From Sva-07 sp963716095 (GTDB lineage: Bacteria > Actinomycetota > Acidimicrobiia > Acidimicrobiales > Ilumatobacteraceae): a DNA stretch of 64,000 nt. Both the position numbers and the translations under genes were made by a program. The notes under the pieces are model-generated. The model made no database searches, was not told the DNA's origin, and saw only the letters and a program-made list of their open reading frames with translations. The DNA lies in NCBI GenBank assembly GCA_963716095.1, contig CAVQSV010000023.1, positions 186,001-250,000 on the forward strand, given 5' to 3'. Positions 16,893 through 24,806 of the stretch are shown here, in pieces. How positions within the stretch are numbered: position 1 is the first letter of the stretch; each line of letters opens with the position of its first letter.

Positions 16893-17479
16893 GAGGTGTG
16901 CTCCAATTCGGGCTGGGAGGTCGTCGGCTCTGGGCCGTTCCCCAGTCTGGCTGGGAAGCGCACGAGCAACAGTATGAGGACGGTGAGAAAGCCGATCAAC
17001 GCCATGTTGGCGAGGCTCAGCCCGAACTCGCGGAACCAGATGAACGTGCACGACGGGCCCTGGAATTCGCACTCGCCGTTGTCGAGTGACGGGCGCCACT
17101 CGATCAGGCTGTGCCACCCCGAGATGGCCACGCCGATGGCGGCCAGCGGCGCGGCGTACCACCGCACGTCGGGGTCCTTGCGGAGCCCACCGACCAGCAA
17201 GATCACGGTCAGCGGGTACATCGCAATGCGCTGGAACCAACAGAACCGGCACGGATTGAAGTTGGCGACCTCGGAGAAGTAGAGACTGCCGACCGTGGCC
17301 CCGAGCGCCACGAGAAACGCCAACCACACGCCGGCGTCGCTGATCGCAGACCCGAGCCGATGGGCGCCATCGTTGCCCAACGCGGCGAGGACGCGCAGCA
17401 CCACCAACGAGACCGCGCCGATGCCTGCGACGATCGTCAGCAGCCCGACGAACAGCTGCACTGTTTCGGTGTCCACCAC
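16889..17479 (-). CDS. DsbB/BdbC-like disulfide oxidoreductase
   Basis: Four-helix membrane protein of about 196 residues that passes electrons from a DsbA-like protein to quinone. The first redox pair is in FNPCRFCWFQRIAMYPL and the second in GECEFQGPSC, the spacing seen in BdbC. Hydrophobic helices flank both. Two consecutive GTG codons (17474-17479) are the possible starts; a long upstream reading is open but lies antisense to the membrane-protein gene and is rejected. The downstream partner is the CPHC thioredoxin-like protein. Confidence 0.9.
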   Translation of the reverse strand: MVDTETVQLFVGLLTIVAGIGAVSLVVLRVLAALGNDGAHRLGSAISDAGVWLAFLVALGATVGSLYFSEVANFNPCRFCWFQRIAMYPLTVILLVGGLRKDPDVRWYAAPLAAIGVAISGWHSLIEWRPSLDNGECEFQGPSCTFIWFREFGLSLANMALIGFLTVLILLLVRFPARLGNGPEPTTSQPELEHTS

Positions 17480-17515
17480 ACAAGTATGCAGCGACGGCAC
17501 TACGTTCTTTCGGCG

Positions 17516-19282
17516 ATGCCGTCCGACGCCCTCGTGGAACCCGTGGTGGTACCCGATCAGCGAACGTCGAAGGCCACCCTCGCAGAGCTGCGCAAGACCC
17601 GCCAGCGGCGGCGCCTCGGCGACACCGACTGGTACGACATTGCCTACCGCGTGTACCTGTTCGCCCTCGTCGGGTTGGTCCTCGTCGTGTGGGTCTCGGA
17701 TGCGATCGACGGAGCGATCGGCGAGGGCATCGACACCGCCGACCTGCTGGAACGGGGGCCGTCGATCATCGGGTTGCTCGTCGTCGCAGCATTCGCGCTG
17801 GGCATGCGGAGCGGAGCCGACGGCGGACCGGTGGCGATCGAGTTGGCCGACATTCGACACGTGCTCTCCGCGCCGATCTCGCGCCGAGCGGTGCTGCTCC
17901 GACCGGTCGCGCAACGTCTGCGGGCTGCAGCGTTCGCAATCGGGCTGGGCGGCGCCGTGCTCGGACAGTTGATCGCCACCGAGGTCGAGGGCTCTCGCAC
18001 CGCATGGGCAGCAGCATGCGGTGCGTTCGGGGCGATCGTCGGTGTGACCTTCGTGGCGACAGCGGTCATCGCCCACACACTGCGGGCCCCCCGATGGCTC
18101 GCCACGACACTGGCCACCGTCGCACTGGTGTGGCAGGGCGCAGTGGCATGGGGCATCTGGAACGGCGAGGCGACAGGGCTCGCGCGCGTCGCTCCTGGGA
18201 ATCTGGCCGGGCGACTCGCGCTGTGGGGCGTCAGTCAGCGACCGATCGACGTGATCGCCATTGTCGTTGCCGTCGCCATGACCGCCGCCGCCTTGGCCCT
18301 GAGCGGCAAGCTCCGCGTCGAGGCGCTCGCCCGACGCGGCGAGCTGGTGTCGCAACTGCGGTTCGCTGCCACGGTCCAGGACCTGCGCACCGTGGTCCAG
18401 TTGCGACGCCAGTTGCGTTCCGAGGTGCTGCGCACCCGCCCGTGGGGCCAACGTCACCCGCCCGCCCGGCCGGCAGCGACCACGACCGTTCGCGGCAGGG
18501 TCCCGTCGGCGACGTCCGCCGGCGCTGCCGGTGCCGCCGACGGGCGCACCGGTCCATCGGCCGGCATCGTGTGGCGCCGCGACAGCCGATCGTTGCGGCG
18601 CCTGCCCGCATCGCGGTTCATCCGCATCGGCCTGCTCGCGTGCATCGGCGGCGTTGGTGCGGCACTCACGGTGTCGTCGTCGCCGCTGTTCGGTCTGCTG
18701 CTCCTCGGCGCGTTGTTCTTCGCCGGCCTCGAGTCGCTCGAACCCCTGTCGCAAGAGATCGACCGTCCTGACATCACCGACAGCTTCCCCATCGAACGCG
18801 GCTGGATCTACGCAAATCATCTGGTGGCATCTGCGGTGCTGTTGGTCGGAGTCGGGCTGCTGGGTGCGGCCGTGGCGATCGTGATCGATCCCGATGTCGG
18901 GGCGATGGCCCTGGTCGTGGCGATCCCGATGGTGTGGGCCGGCGCGATGGGACCCGTCGTGGTCACCGTGCTCGACGCCCCCACCGCGCCGTCGCCGACC
19001 ACGCTGCTGGGCACGCCACGCGACGCCGAGTCCACCATGGTGCCGCCCGAGTTCGCCGGGTTCAGCACCGCACTGCGCACGCTGCTCCCCGTTGCGATCA
19101 GCGCGGTCGCGACGATTCCGGTGTTCGTCGCCCGGTTCGACGGCACCGCCACCGGCGTCGGGCGATCACTTCTCGGCCTGGCGATCTTCACGGCGATCAC
19201 CGTGCTCTGGGTCCGACGTCGCGACCCCTGGGGCGCCAAGGTCCGAGCATTCTTCGAAGAAGGGCGAGCCGCCAGCACATGA
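17516..19282 (+). CDS. Large membrane protein, probable permease partner of the downstream ABC ATPase
   Basis: A 588-residue protein with about ten to twelve hydrophobic segments in two halves, separated by a basic, Ala/Pro/Arg-rich cytoplasmic region (about residues 285-360). No precise family is recognised. The DIRHVLSAPISRRAVLLRPV stretch resembles the "PISRR" coupling region of some ABC-2-like permeases (ABC exporters for bacteriocins or lantibiotics), and the ATG of the ATPase gene overlaps the stop as ATGA, which supports an ABC permease role. Start at ATG 17516; 37 nt separate it from the divergent DsbB-like gene. Confidence 0.7.
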   Translation: MPSDALVEPVVVPDQRTSKATLAELRKTRQRRRLGDTDWYDIAYRVYLFALVGLVLVVWVSDAIDGAIGEGIDTADLLERGPSIIGLLVVAAFALGMRSGADGGPVAIELADIRHVLSAPISRRAVLLRPVAQRLRAAAFAIGLGGAVLGQLIATEVEGSRTAWAAACGAFGAIVGVTFVATAVIAHTLRAPRWLATTLATVALVWQGAVAWGIWNGEATGLARVAPGNLAGRLALWGVSQRPIDVIAIVVAVAMTAAALALSGKLRVEALARRGELVSQLRFAATVQDLRTVVQLRRQLRSEVLRTRPWGQRHPPARPAATTTVRGRVPSATSAGAAGAADGRTGPSAGIVWRRDSRSLRRLPASRFIRIGLLACIGGVGAALTVSSSPLFGLLLLGALFFAGLESLEPLSQEIDRPDITDSFPIERGWIYANHLVASAVLLVGVGLLGAAVAIVIDPDVGAMALVVAIPMVWAGAMGPVVVTVLDAPTAPSPTTLLGTPRDAESTMVPPEFAGFSTALRTLLPVAISAVATIPVFVARFDGTATGVGRSLLGLAIFTAITVLWVRRRDPWGAKVRAFFEEGRAAST

Positions 19283-20131
19283 GCAACTCACGATCGAACC
19301 GACCGCAGTCGCAGCGCACACGGGCACGGCAGTCGCGCAGCACCGACCAACCGACCAGCGCTGCGACCGACGCCGCCGGCGACGTCGACCCGGGTGCGGC
19401 CACCCGCGCGCAGCGGCCCGCTGGCCCACCTCCCGCCATCGAGACCGTGGGCCTCGCGAAGCGCTACGGCGACGCGCCGGCCCTCCTGCCACTCGACTTG
19501 CGAATCGGCACCGGCGAACGGATCTCGCTGATCGGCCACAATGGCAGCGGCAAGACCACATTGATGCGCATGCTCGTCGGCGTGCTCGAGCCCACCGAAG
19601 GGTCCGCCGAAGTCGCCGGGCATCCGATCGGATCGATCGAGGCGCGCGGCCGCCGTGTCCTACCTGGCGGATCAGCCGGTGTTCTACGACGACCTCACGG
19701 TGTGGGAGCACCTCGAGTACATCGCACGGCTGCACGGCACCGACGACTGGGAGCAGCAGGCCGTCGACCTCGTCGACATGGTGGGGCTGATGGATCGGGT
19801 CGACGACCTCCCGACCACGTTCAGTCGCGGCCTCAAGCAGAAGGCCGCGCTCACCATGGCATTCGTTCGACCGTTCGATGTCATGTTGATCGACGAGCCG
19901 TTCGTCGGGCTCGACCGGCTCGGCAAGCTCGCCCTCCTCGACCTGCTCAAACTCGCTCACGGTGACGGCGCCACCCTGGTGGTGGCCACCCACGAACTCT
20001 CGAGCGTGAACGAGAGCAGCCGACTGATCGCGCTCAGCAACGGCGAGTTGGTCTACGACGGCGACCCGGCGACGGCCGATCTGGCAGCGCTCACCGAAGG
20101 CGCACGCCACGACCGAGACGATCAGGAGTGA
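19279..20131 (+). pseudogene. ABC transporter ATP-binding protein, frameshifted
   Basis: ATPase of the exporter encoded with the preceding membrane protein. The first segment carries a 60-residue basic/polar extension and Walker A GHNGSGKTT, then runs to about 19648. The second segment from about 19655 continues with SYLADQPVFYDDLTVWEHLEYI, the signature region TTFSRGLKQKAALTMAFVRP (SRGLKQK in place of SGGQ), Walker B VMLIDEPFVGLD and the switch histidine in VVATHELSSV. Deleting one G at 19648-19649 restores EARAAVSYLADQP, so a one-base insertion splits an otherwise full-length gene. If real, transport is lost; sequencing error is equally possible. Confidence 0.85.
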
Positions 20132-20191
20132 ACGTCAAGAGTTCATTGAAGAGCGCCTCAAGCAGCCGATCCGTCGTCTAGCATCGCTGCC

Positions 20192-20821
20192 ATGCAGGAG
20201 TTCTCTTCGGTCACCGCTTCGTCCTACGACGCCGAGTCACTGGCACCGTTGCTCAACGAGAAAGCCGCCGACGGTTGGTCGGTCGTCTCGATCGTGGCTG
20301 CCGGCACCAACATCGTTGCGTACCTGCAGCGCGAAGCCGACGAGGCAGCCGCCACCGCCGACGAGGCGCCGGCGAGCGACACCGCCGCCACGGATGCGGC
20401 CACCGACGAGCCGGCTGCGGACTCACCGTTCGTGCCGGCAGCCGCCGCCACCGCTGCCGCTGCCGCAACCACCGTCGCCGACGACACGCCGGCCCCGGTC
20501 GAGGAGCCCGCCGGCTGGGCCAGCGCGCCCGACGAGCAGCCCGCACCGGCGGAGGCCGCCGAGGAGGCTTCGATCGCCGACCTCGCCGCGCAGGTGAGCG
20601 AGCCCGAACCAGCCGCCGCCGAACCCGTGGCAGCCGAACCGGCCGCCGCCGAGCCCGCAGCGGCCGAAGCAGCCGCAGCACCTGCGGCGGAGTCGGCCGT
20701 GCCCGCTGGCTGGTATGCCGACCCTTCCGGTCGGTTCGAGCTCCGCTACTGGGACGGCGGCGCATGGACCGAGCACGTCTCTCGCGCCGGCCAGCAGTTC
20801 ACCGACCCGCCGGTCGCCTGA
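20192..20821 (+). CDS. DUF2510-containing protein with long Ala/Glu/Pro linker
   Basis: A 209-residue protein of three parts. Residues 1-48 (FSSVTASSYDAESLAPLLNE, then GWSVVSIVAAG) look like a small DUF4177-type alpha-beta domain. Residues 50-165 are low complexity, with repeated AAAEP units. The end (PAGWYADPSGRFELRYWDGG, then WTEHVSRAG) is a DUF2510 domain, common near membranes in actinobacteria and of unknown function. No membrane helix is present. A second DUF2510 protein is encoded at 24264-24791, on the far side of the NfeD-SPFH pair. The repeat-rich middle is prone to length change. Confidence 0.85.
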   Translation: MQEFSSVTASSYDAESLAPLLNEKAADGWSVVSIVAAGTNIVAYLQREADEAAATADEAPASDTAATDAATDEPAADSPFVPAAAATAAAAATTVADDTPAPVEEPAGWASAPDEQPAPAEAAEEASIADLAAQVSEPEPAAAEPVAAEPAAAEPAAAEAAAAPAAESAVPAGWYADPSGRFELRYWDGGAWTEHVSRAGQQFTDPPVA

Positions 20822-20828
20822 TCACCAG

Positions 20829-20862
20829 ATGAACCCACGGGGTCCGACCCCTGCCGGTTCAT
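20829..20862. repeat. Bipartite palindrome (GGGGTC-C-GACCCC core)
   Basis: Outer arm ATGAACC/GGTTCAT and inner GGGGTC/GACCCC around a C. It lies 8 nt after the DUF2510 stop and 36 nt before the next start, between genes in the same direction. Probable terminator of the DUF2510 gene. Confidence 0.65.
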
Positions 20863-20897
20863 TTCCGCCGGGCACACCGCGGACCTAGCCTGAACGC

Positions 20898-22467
20898 ATG
20901 CGCGCCACCTCGATCGGCCATGCCGGCATGCTCATCGAAACCGATGCCGGATCGATCGTGTGCGACCCGTGGTTCGTGCCCGCCTTCTTCGGCTCCTGGT
21001 TCGTCTTCCCTCGCAACGACCAGCTGAGCGACGACCTCCGCGAGCGCATCGAGAACGCCGACTTCCTCTACATCTCGCACCTGCACGGCGATCACCACGA
21101 CGAACCGTGGCTTCGTGACCACCTGCGCCGCGACATCCCGATCCTGCTTCCCGGTTTCCCCACCCGCGAACAGCAGCGCACACTCCAGGCCCTCGGATTC
21201 ACCGAGTTCATCCGCACGGTCGACACCGAGGAGCTGGAGATCGCGCCCGGGCTCACCGTGGCGATCCATGTCGAGACCTCGATCACCGACGGCCCGGGCG
21301 GCGACTCGGCGCTGGTCGTTTCGGACGGATCCTCCATCCTGGTCAACCAGAACGACTGTCGCACCAACGACCTCGCCCAACTGCGGGCACACGGTCCGGT
21401 CGATCTCCACTGGCTGCAGTTCTCCGGAGCGATCTGGTATCCGATGGTGTACGAGATGCCCGATGCCGACAAGCGCCGGCTGTGCGAGGCGAAGGTCGAT
21501 GCCCAGTTCGCTCGTGCGATGCGCTACGTCGAGAACATCGACGCCCGCTACGTCGTGCCGAGCGCCGGTCCCCCGGCGTTCCTCGACCCGGAGCTCTTCG
21601 GGCTCAACATGATCGACGGCGACGAGTTGAGCATCTTCCCCGACCAGACCGAGTTCCTCCGCCGTCTCGACGCAGCGGGGCGCCACGGGCTGATGAACAT
21701 CCCCGGCACCACGATCGATGTCGGGCCGGACTCGATCGACCTGACACACCCGATACCGACCGCCGACGTCGAGGCGATCTTCAACGACAAGCGCGCCTAC
21801 CTCGAGGCCTATCAGGCCGACTGGAAGCCGTGGCTCGACGACGCAGAAGGCGTCGTGGAACCCGCCGAGCACCGACCTGCTCACCACGCTGCGCGCGTGG
21901 TGGGAACCGCTGCTCGAGATGGCGCCGACGTTGCGGTCGCAGGTGGGCGCCAACGTGTTGATCAACGCCGGCGACCTCCCGATCCTGGTCGACTTCCCGA
22001 ACGGTGAGGTGCGGCGCCACGGCGGCGAGGAGTTCTCGTTCCGCTTCGACATCCCGCGGGAACTCGTCGAGACCGTCGTTGCGCAACGTGCAGTCGACTG
22101 GAGCAACTCGTTGCTGCTGTCGGCTCGTTTCGTCGCCTGGCGTGATGGCGAATTCAACGAGTACGTGTACAACTTCTTGAAGTCGCTGTCGCGCGAGCGG
22201 ATGCGCCGTGCCGAGGCCGAAGTGGTCCGCAAGCTCACCCCGGCCGACGTCCTCGAACAGCTCGACGAAGACGACATCCGCGTCGGCGACTACGTCGTGC
22301 AACGTCGCTGCCCGCACCGCAACGCCGATCTCGCCGCGTTCGGCGAGATCGACGACTGCGACTTCGTGTGCACCTTGCACGGATGGCGCTTCGATCTCGA
22401 GACCGGTCGCAACAAGACCGCTGCTGACCAGCCCCTCCGCATCCGCCGCGCCACCCCGAACGACTGA
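20898..22467 (+). pseudogene. Metallo-beta-lactamase-fold hydrolase fused to a Rieske [2Fe-2S] domain, frameshifted
   Basis: N-terminal segment: an UlaG-like MBL-fold domain with HLHGDHHDEPW (the HxHxDH metal site) and DPWFVPAFFGSW near the start. C-terminal segment: helical linker, then a Rieske site with CPHRNADLAAFG and CTLHGWRFDLETG (CxH and CxxH ligands for a 2Fe-2S cluster). The two are in different frames; removing one base near 21841 gives WLDDQKASWNPPSTDLLTTL and joins them. Combined length would be about 522 residues. The same two folds, in the opposite order, make up CMP-Neu5Ac hydroxylase; this is a structural comparison only. Substrate unknown. Confidence 0.85.
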
Positions 22468-22486
22468 CCCGAACCGCCCGAACCAC

Positions 22487-22606
22487 CACCACCCGTTTGC
22501 GTGACAGTTCGGACGGGACGGACCGTCCGAAACGCAACACAAACGTCGGCCCGACACCACCCGTTTGCGTGACAGTTCGGACGGGACGGGCCGTCCAGAA
22601 CGCAAC
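22487..22606. repeat. Tandem pair of 52-nt hairpin repeats, period 68 nt
   Basis: Copies at 22487-22538 and 22555-22606 match at 49 of 52 positions without gaps. Each contains an outer stem (GTTTGCGT with ACGCAAC) and an inner stem (TTCGGACGG with CCGTCCGAA; one arm altered in copy 2). They fill the 167-nt space between the Rieske gene and the NfeD gene. Confidence 0.8.
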
Positions 22607-22634
22607 CCGAACGGGGCTGGGATAGGTTGGAAGG

Positions 22635-23210
22635 GTGCTGGATCTCGGGATCGACCTGAACCTCTGGCCATGGGTGTGGCTCGGCATCGCCGTGTTCTTC
22701 GCCCTGATCGAACTCACCGTGCTCGCCGGGTCGTTCGTGTTGCTGCCGTTCGCCATCTCGGCGCTCGGTGCCGCGCTGCTCGGCTTCTACGACGTCGCCA
22801 TCGAGATCCAATGGCTCGTCTTCCTCGGCGGCGGCGCGTTGATCTGGATCGGCCTGTACCGGTACGCCAAGACCTTCGTCGGCAACAGCGAACTCGAACC
22901 GGGTGTCGGCGCGGACCGCCTCGTCGGTCTCCCCGGCATCGTGACCACGGCCATCGACCCCAACGACACCGACCGCCGGGGTCGCATCACCGCCCAAGGC
23001 GAGGTCTGGGGCGCCACGTCCAGCAACGGCGAGCCGCTCGCGCAGGGCACCCACATCCGGATCGTGTCGGTGAGCGGTACGAAGGTCATGGTCGAATCGA
23101 CCGACGCGGTGCCGCCGGCCGAGCCGCCCTCGGCCCCGCCGCCCACACCGCCGGGCTCGTCCACACCGCCGCCACCGTCCACGCCACCCACCGCGCCACC
23201 AACCAGCTAG
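22635..23210 (+). CDS. NfeD-like membrane protein
   Basis: A 191-residue partner of SPFH proteins. It has two to three N-terminal membrane helices (WVWLGIAVFFALIELTVLAGSFVLLPFAISALG and WLVFLGGGALIWIGL), then an OB-fold domain typical of NfeD (GLPGIVTTAID, then GRITAQGEVWGATSSNGEPL and THIRIVSVSGTKVMVE). The last 30 residues are Pro/Ser-rich. Translation starts at GTG 22635. The SPFH gene follows 13 nt downstream, the standard NfeD-stomatin operon, which acts on membrane microdomains or protein quality control. Confidence 0.88.
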   Translation: MLDLGIDLNLWPWVWLGIAVFFALIELTVLAGSFVLLPFAISALGAALLGFYDVAIEIQWLVFLGGGALIWIGLYRYAKTFVGNSELEPGVGADRLVGLPGIVTTAIDPNDTDRRGRITAQGEVWGATSSNGEPLAQGTHIRIVSVSGTKVMVESTDAVPPAEPPSAPPPTPPGSSTPPPPSTPPTAPPTS

Positions 23211-23223
23211 CTCGGGAGCACAC

Positions 23224-24261
23224 ATGAACCCCATCGCCATCGTCCTGATCGTCGTCGCACTCATCGGCATCGGCGTGCTGGTGAGCGCCGTCAAGATCGT
23301 GCGCCCGTATCAGCGTGGTCTCGTCGAGCGGCTCGGCAAGTACAAGACCACGCGCGACCCGGGTCTCAACCTGATCTTGCCGTTCATCGAGACGATGCAG
23401 TTGATCGACATGCGTGAACAGGTCGTCGACGTCCCCCCGCAGGAGGTCATCACTGCCGACAACGTGGTCGTGTCGGTCGACGCGGTCGTCTACTACGAGG
23501 CCACCGACCCGCAGCGCCTCGTGTACAACGTGGCCGACTTCTTCACCGCCATCACCAAGCTCGCCCAGACCAACCTGCGAAACCTGATCGGCGACCTCGA
23601 ACTCGACCGTGCGCTCACCTCCCGCGACACGATCAACACCCAACTGCGCGACGTGCTCGACGACGCCACCGACAAATGGGGTGTCCGAGTCGTCCGAGTC
23701 GAGATCCAGCGGATCGATCCACCACCAGACATCGTGTCGGCGATGCACGCCCAGATGCGCGCCGAGCGCGACCGCCGTGCCACCGTCACCGAGGCCAAGG
23801 GCTACCAGGAAGCAGCGATCGCACGCGCCGACGGCGAACAGCAGGCAGCGGTGCTGTCGGCCCAGGGCCGCAAGCAGGCGGCCGTCCTCGACGCCGAAGG
23901 CCAGGCGCAGGCGATCGAACTGCGCGCCAACGCCGAGAAGCTGCAGTTGGAGCTCATCGGTCAAGGTGAGGGCATCGCAGCCAAGGCGCGCCTCACCGGC
24001 ATCAAGGAGGCCGGGGCCGACAAGAGCGTGTTGACCGTCGAGTACCTCCAGGCACTCGAACGCATCGGCGACGGCCGGGCGACCAAGCTGGTCATCCCGG
24101 CCGAGTTCTCCGGGCTGTTGGGCACCGTTGCCGCGCTCGCCGCAGCAGCCAGCGACGACGACACCGACGACGAGGTTCGCCCGCGTGACGGCCTGCCGAT
24201 CCCCGACGACGACGAACGGGTCGATCTTCCCGAGCCGGCCCGTTCGGAGACCCGCCGATAA
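23224..24261 (+). CDS. SPFH/band 7 (stomatin-like) protein
   Basis: A 345-residue membrane-scaffold protein with an N-terminal helix (IAIVLIVVALIGIGVLVSAVKIV), the band 7 domain (VRPYQRGLVERLGKYKTTRDPG, then QVVDVPPQEVITADNVVVSVD) and a long Ala/Glu/Gln coiled-coil (AKGYQEAAIARADGEQQAAV). The close match of these blocks to slipin/stomatin and the upstream NfeD gene support the identity. The tail is acidic. Members form oligomeric membrane platforms and often partner with a membrane protease; none is encoded here. Confidence 0.93.
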   Translation: MNPIAIVLIVVALIGIGVLVSAVKIVRPYQRGLVERLGKYKTTRDPGLNLILPFIETMQLIDMREQVVDVPPQEVITADNVVVSVDAVVYYEATDPQRLVYNVADFFTAITKLAQTNLRNLIGDLELDRALTSRDTINTQLRDVLDDATDKWGVRVVRVEIQRIDPPPDIVSAMHAQMRAERDRRATVTEAKGYQEAAIARADGEQQAAVLSAQGRKQAAVLDAEGQAQAIELRANAEKLQLELIGQGEGIAAKARLTGIKEAGADKSVLTVEYLQALERIGDGRATKLVIPAEFSGLLGTVAALAAAASDDDTDDEVRPRDGLPIPDDDERVDLPEPARSETRR

Positions 24262-24263
24262 CC

Positions 24264-24791
24264 ATGCGTCGCATCGACGCACCGCGGGCGGGCTGGTATC
24301 CCGACCCCGAGAGCGAGGGCAACCTGCGGTACTGGGACGGGCTCGACTGGACCAAGGCGCGTCGTTCGCCGCCGAGCGCAGCGGAGCTGCTGTCGTTCGA
24401 GCAGCGCGAAGCGTTCGAGGCCGCTCATCGCTACGTGGCACCCTCCGCCGAGCGGGCCGCACAGGCCGTCTCGAACCGGGACGGTCGTCCCAACAACCAA
24501 CAGATCGTCGACGACGTCCGCCGCGTCGCACGCAGCGAGGTCGACCGTGCAGCCGACCTGTTCTCGCAGCGCGCACGACAGATGCAGCGCGACATCGTCC
24601 CGCTGGTGTCGCAGTACACGAACCGAATCGTCAGGTGGATCCGGTTCGCAGCGATCGTTGCGGTGGTGCTGCTGGTTGCCTACTTCGTGTTCCAGGTGGT
24701 CGCTCAGGCGAGCCTGTTCGAATGGATCGGCGACCGCATCGACAACTTCACCGACGACCAGAACGGCGCCACGATCACGCCCTGGCTCTGA
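24264..24791 (+). CDS. DUF2510 protein with C-terminal membrane helix
   Basis: A 175-residue protein with the DUF2510 domain first (RAGWYPDPESEGNLRYWDGL, then WTKAR), a helical middle (residues 40-115), and one membrane segment (FAAIVAVVLLVAYFVFQVVAQ, about 128-148). It starts 2 nt after the SPFH stop, so it is in the NfeD-SPFH operon and probably membrane-associated with them. Function unknown. Its 3' end forms one arm of a hairpin with the end of the convergent beta-galactosidase gene. Confidence 0.85.
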   Translation: MRRIDAPRAGWYPDPESEGNLRYWDGLDWTKARRSPPSAAELLSFEQREAFEAAHRYVAPSAERAAQAVSNRDGRPNNQQIVDDVRRVARSEVDRAADLFSQRARQMQRDIVPLVSQYTNRIVRWIRFAAIVAVVLLVAYFVFQVVAQASLFEWIGDRIDNFTDDQNGATITPWL

Positions 24792-24806
24792 ACGTCACGC
24801 CAGGCG
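24777..24806. terminator. Hairpin formed by the 3' coding ends of convergent genes
   Basis: CGCCCTGGC (24777-24785) pairs with GCCAGGCG (24799-24806), one base bulged. Only 3 nt separate the two convergent stop codons (24789-24791, 24795-24797), and both lie in the loop. It probably ends both transcripts. Confidence 0.5.
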
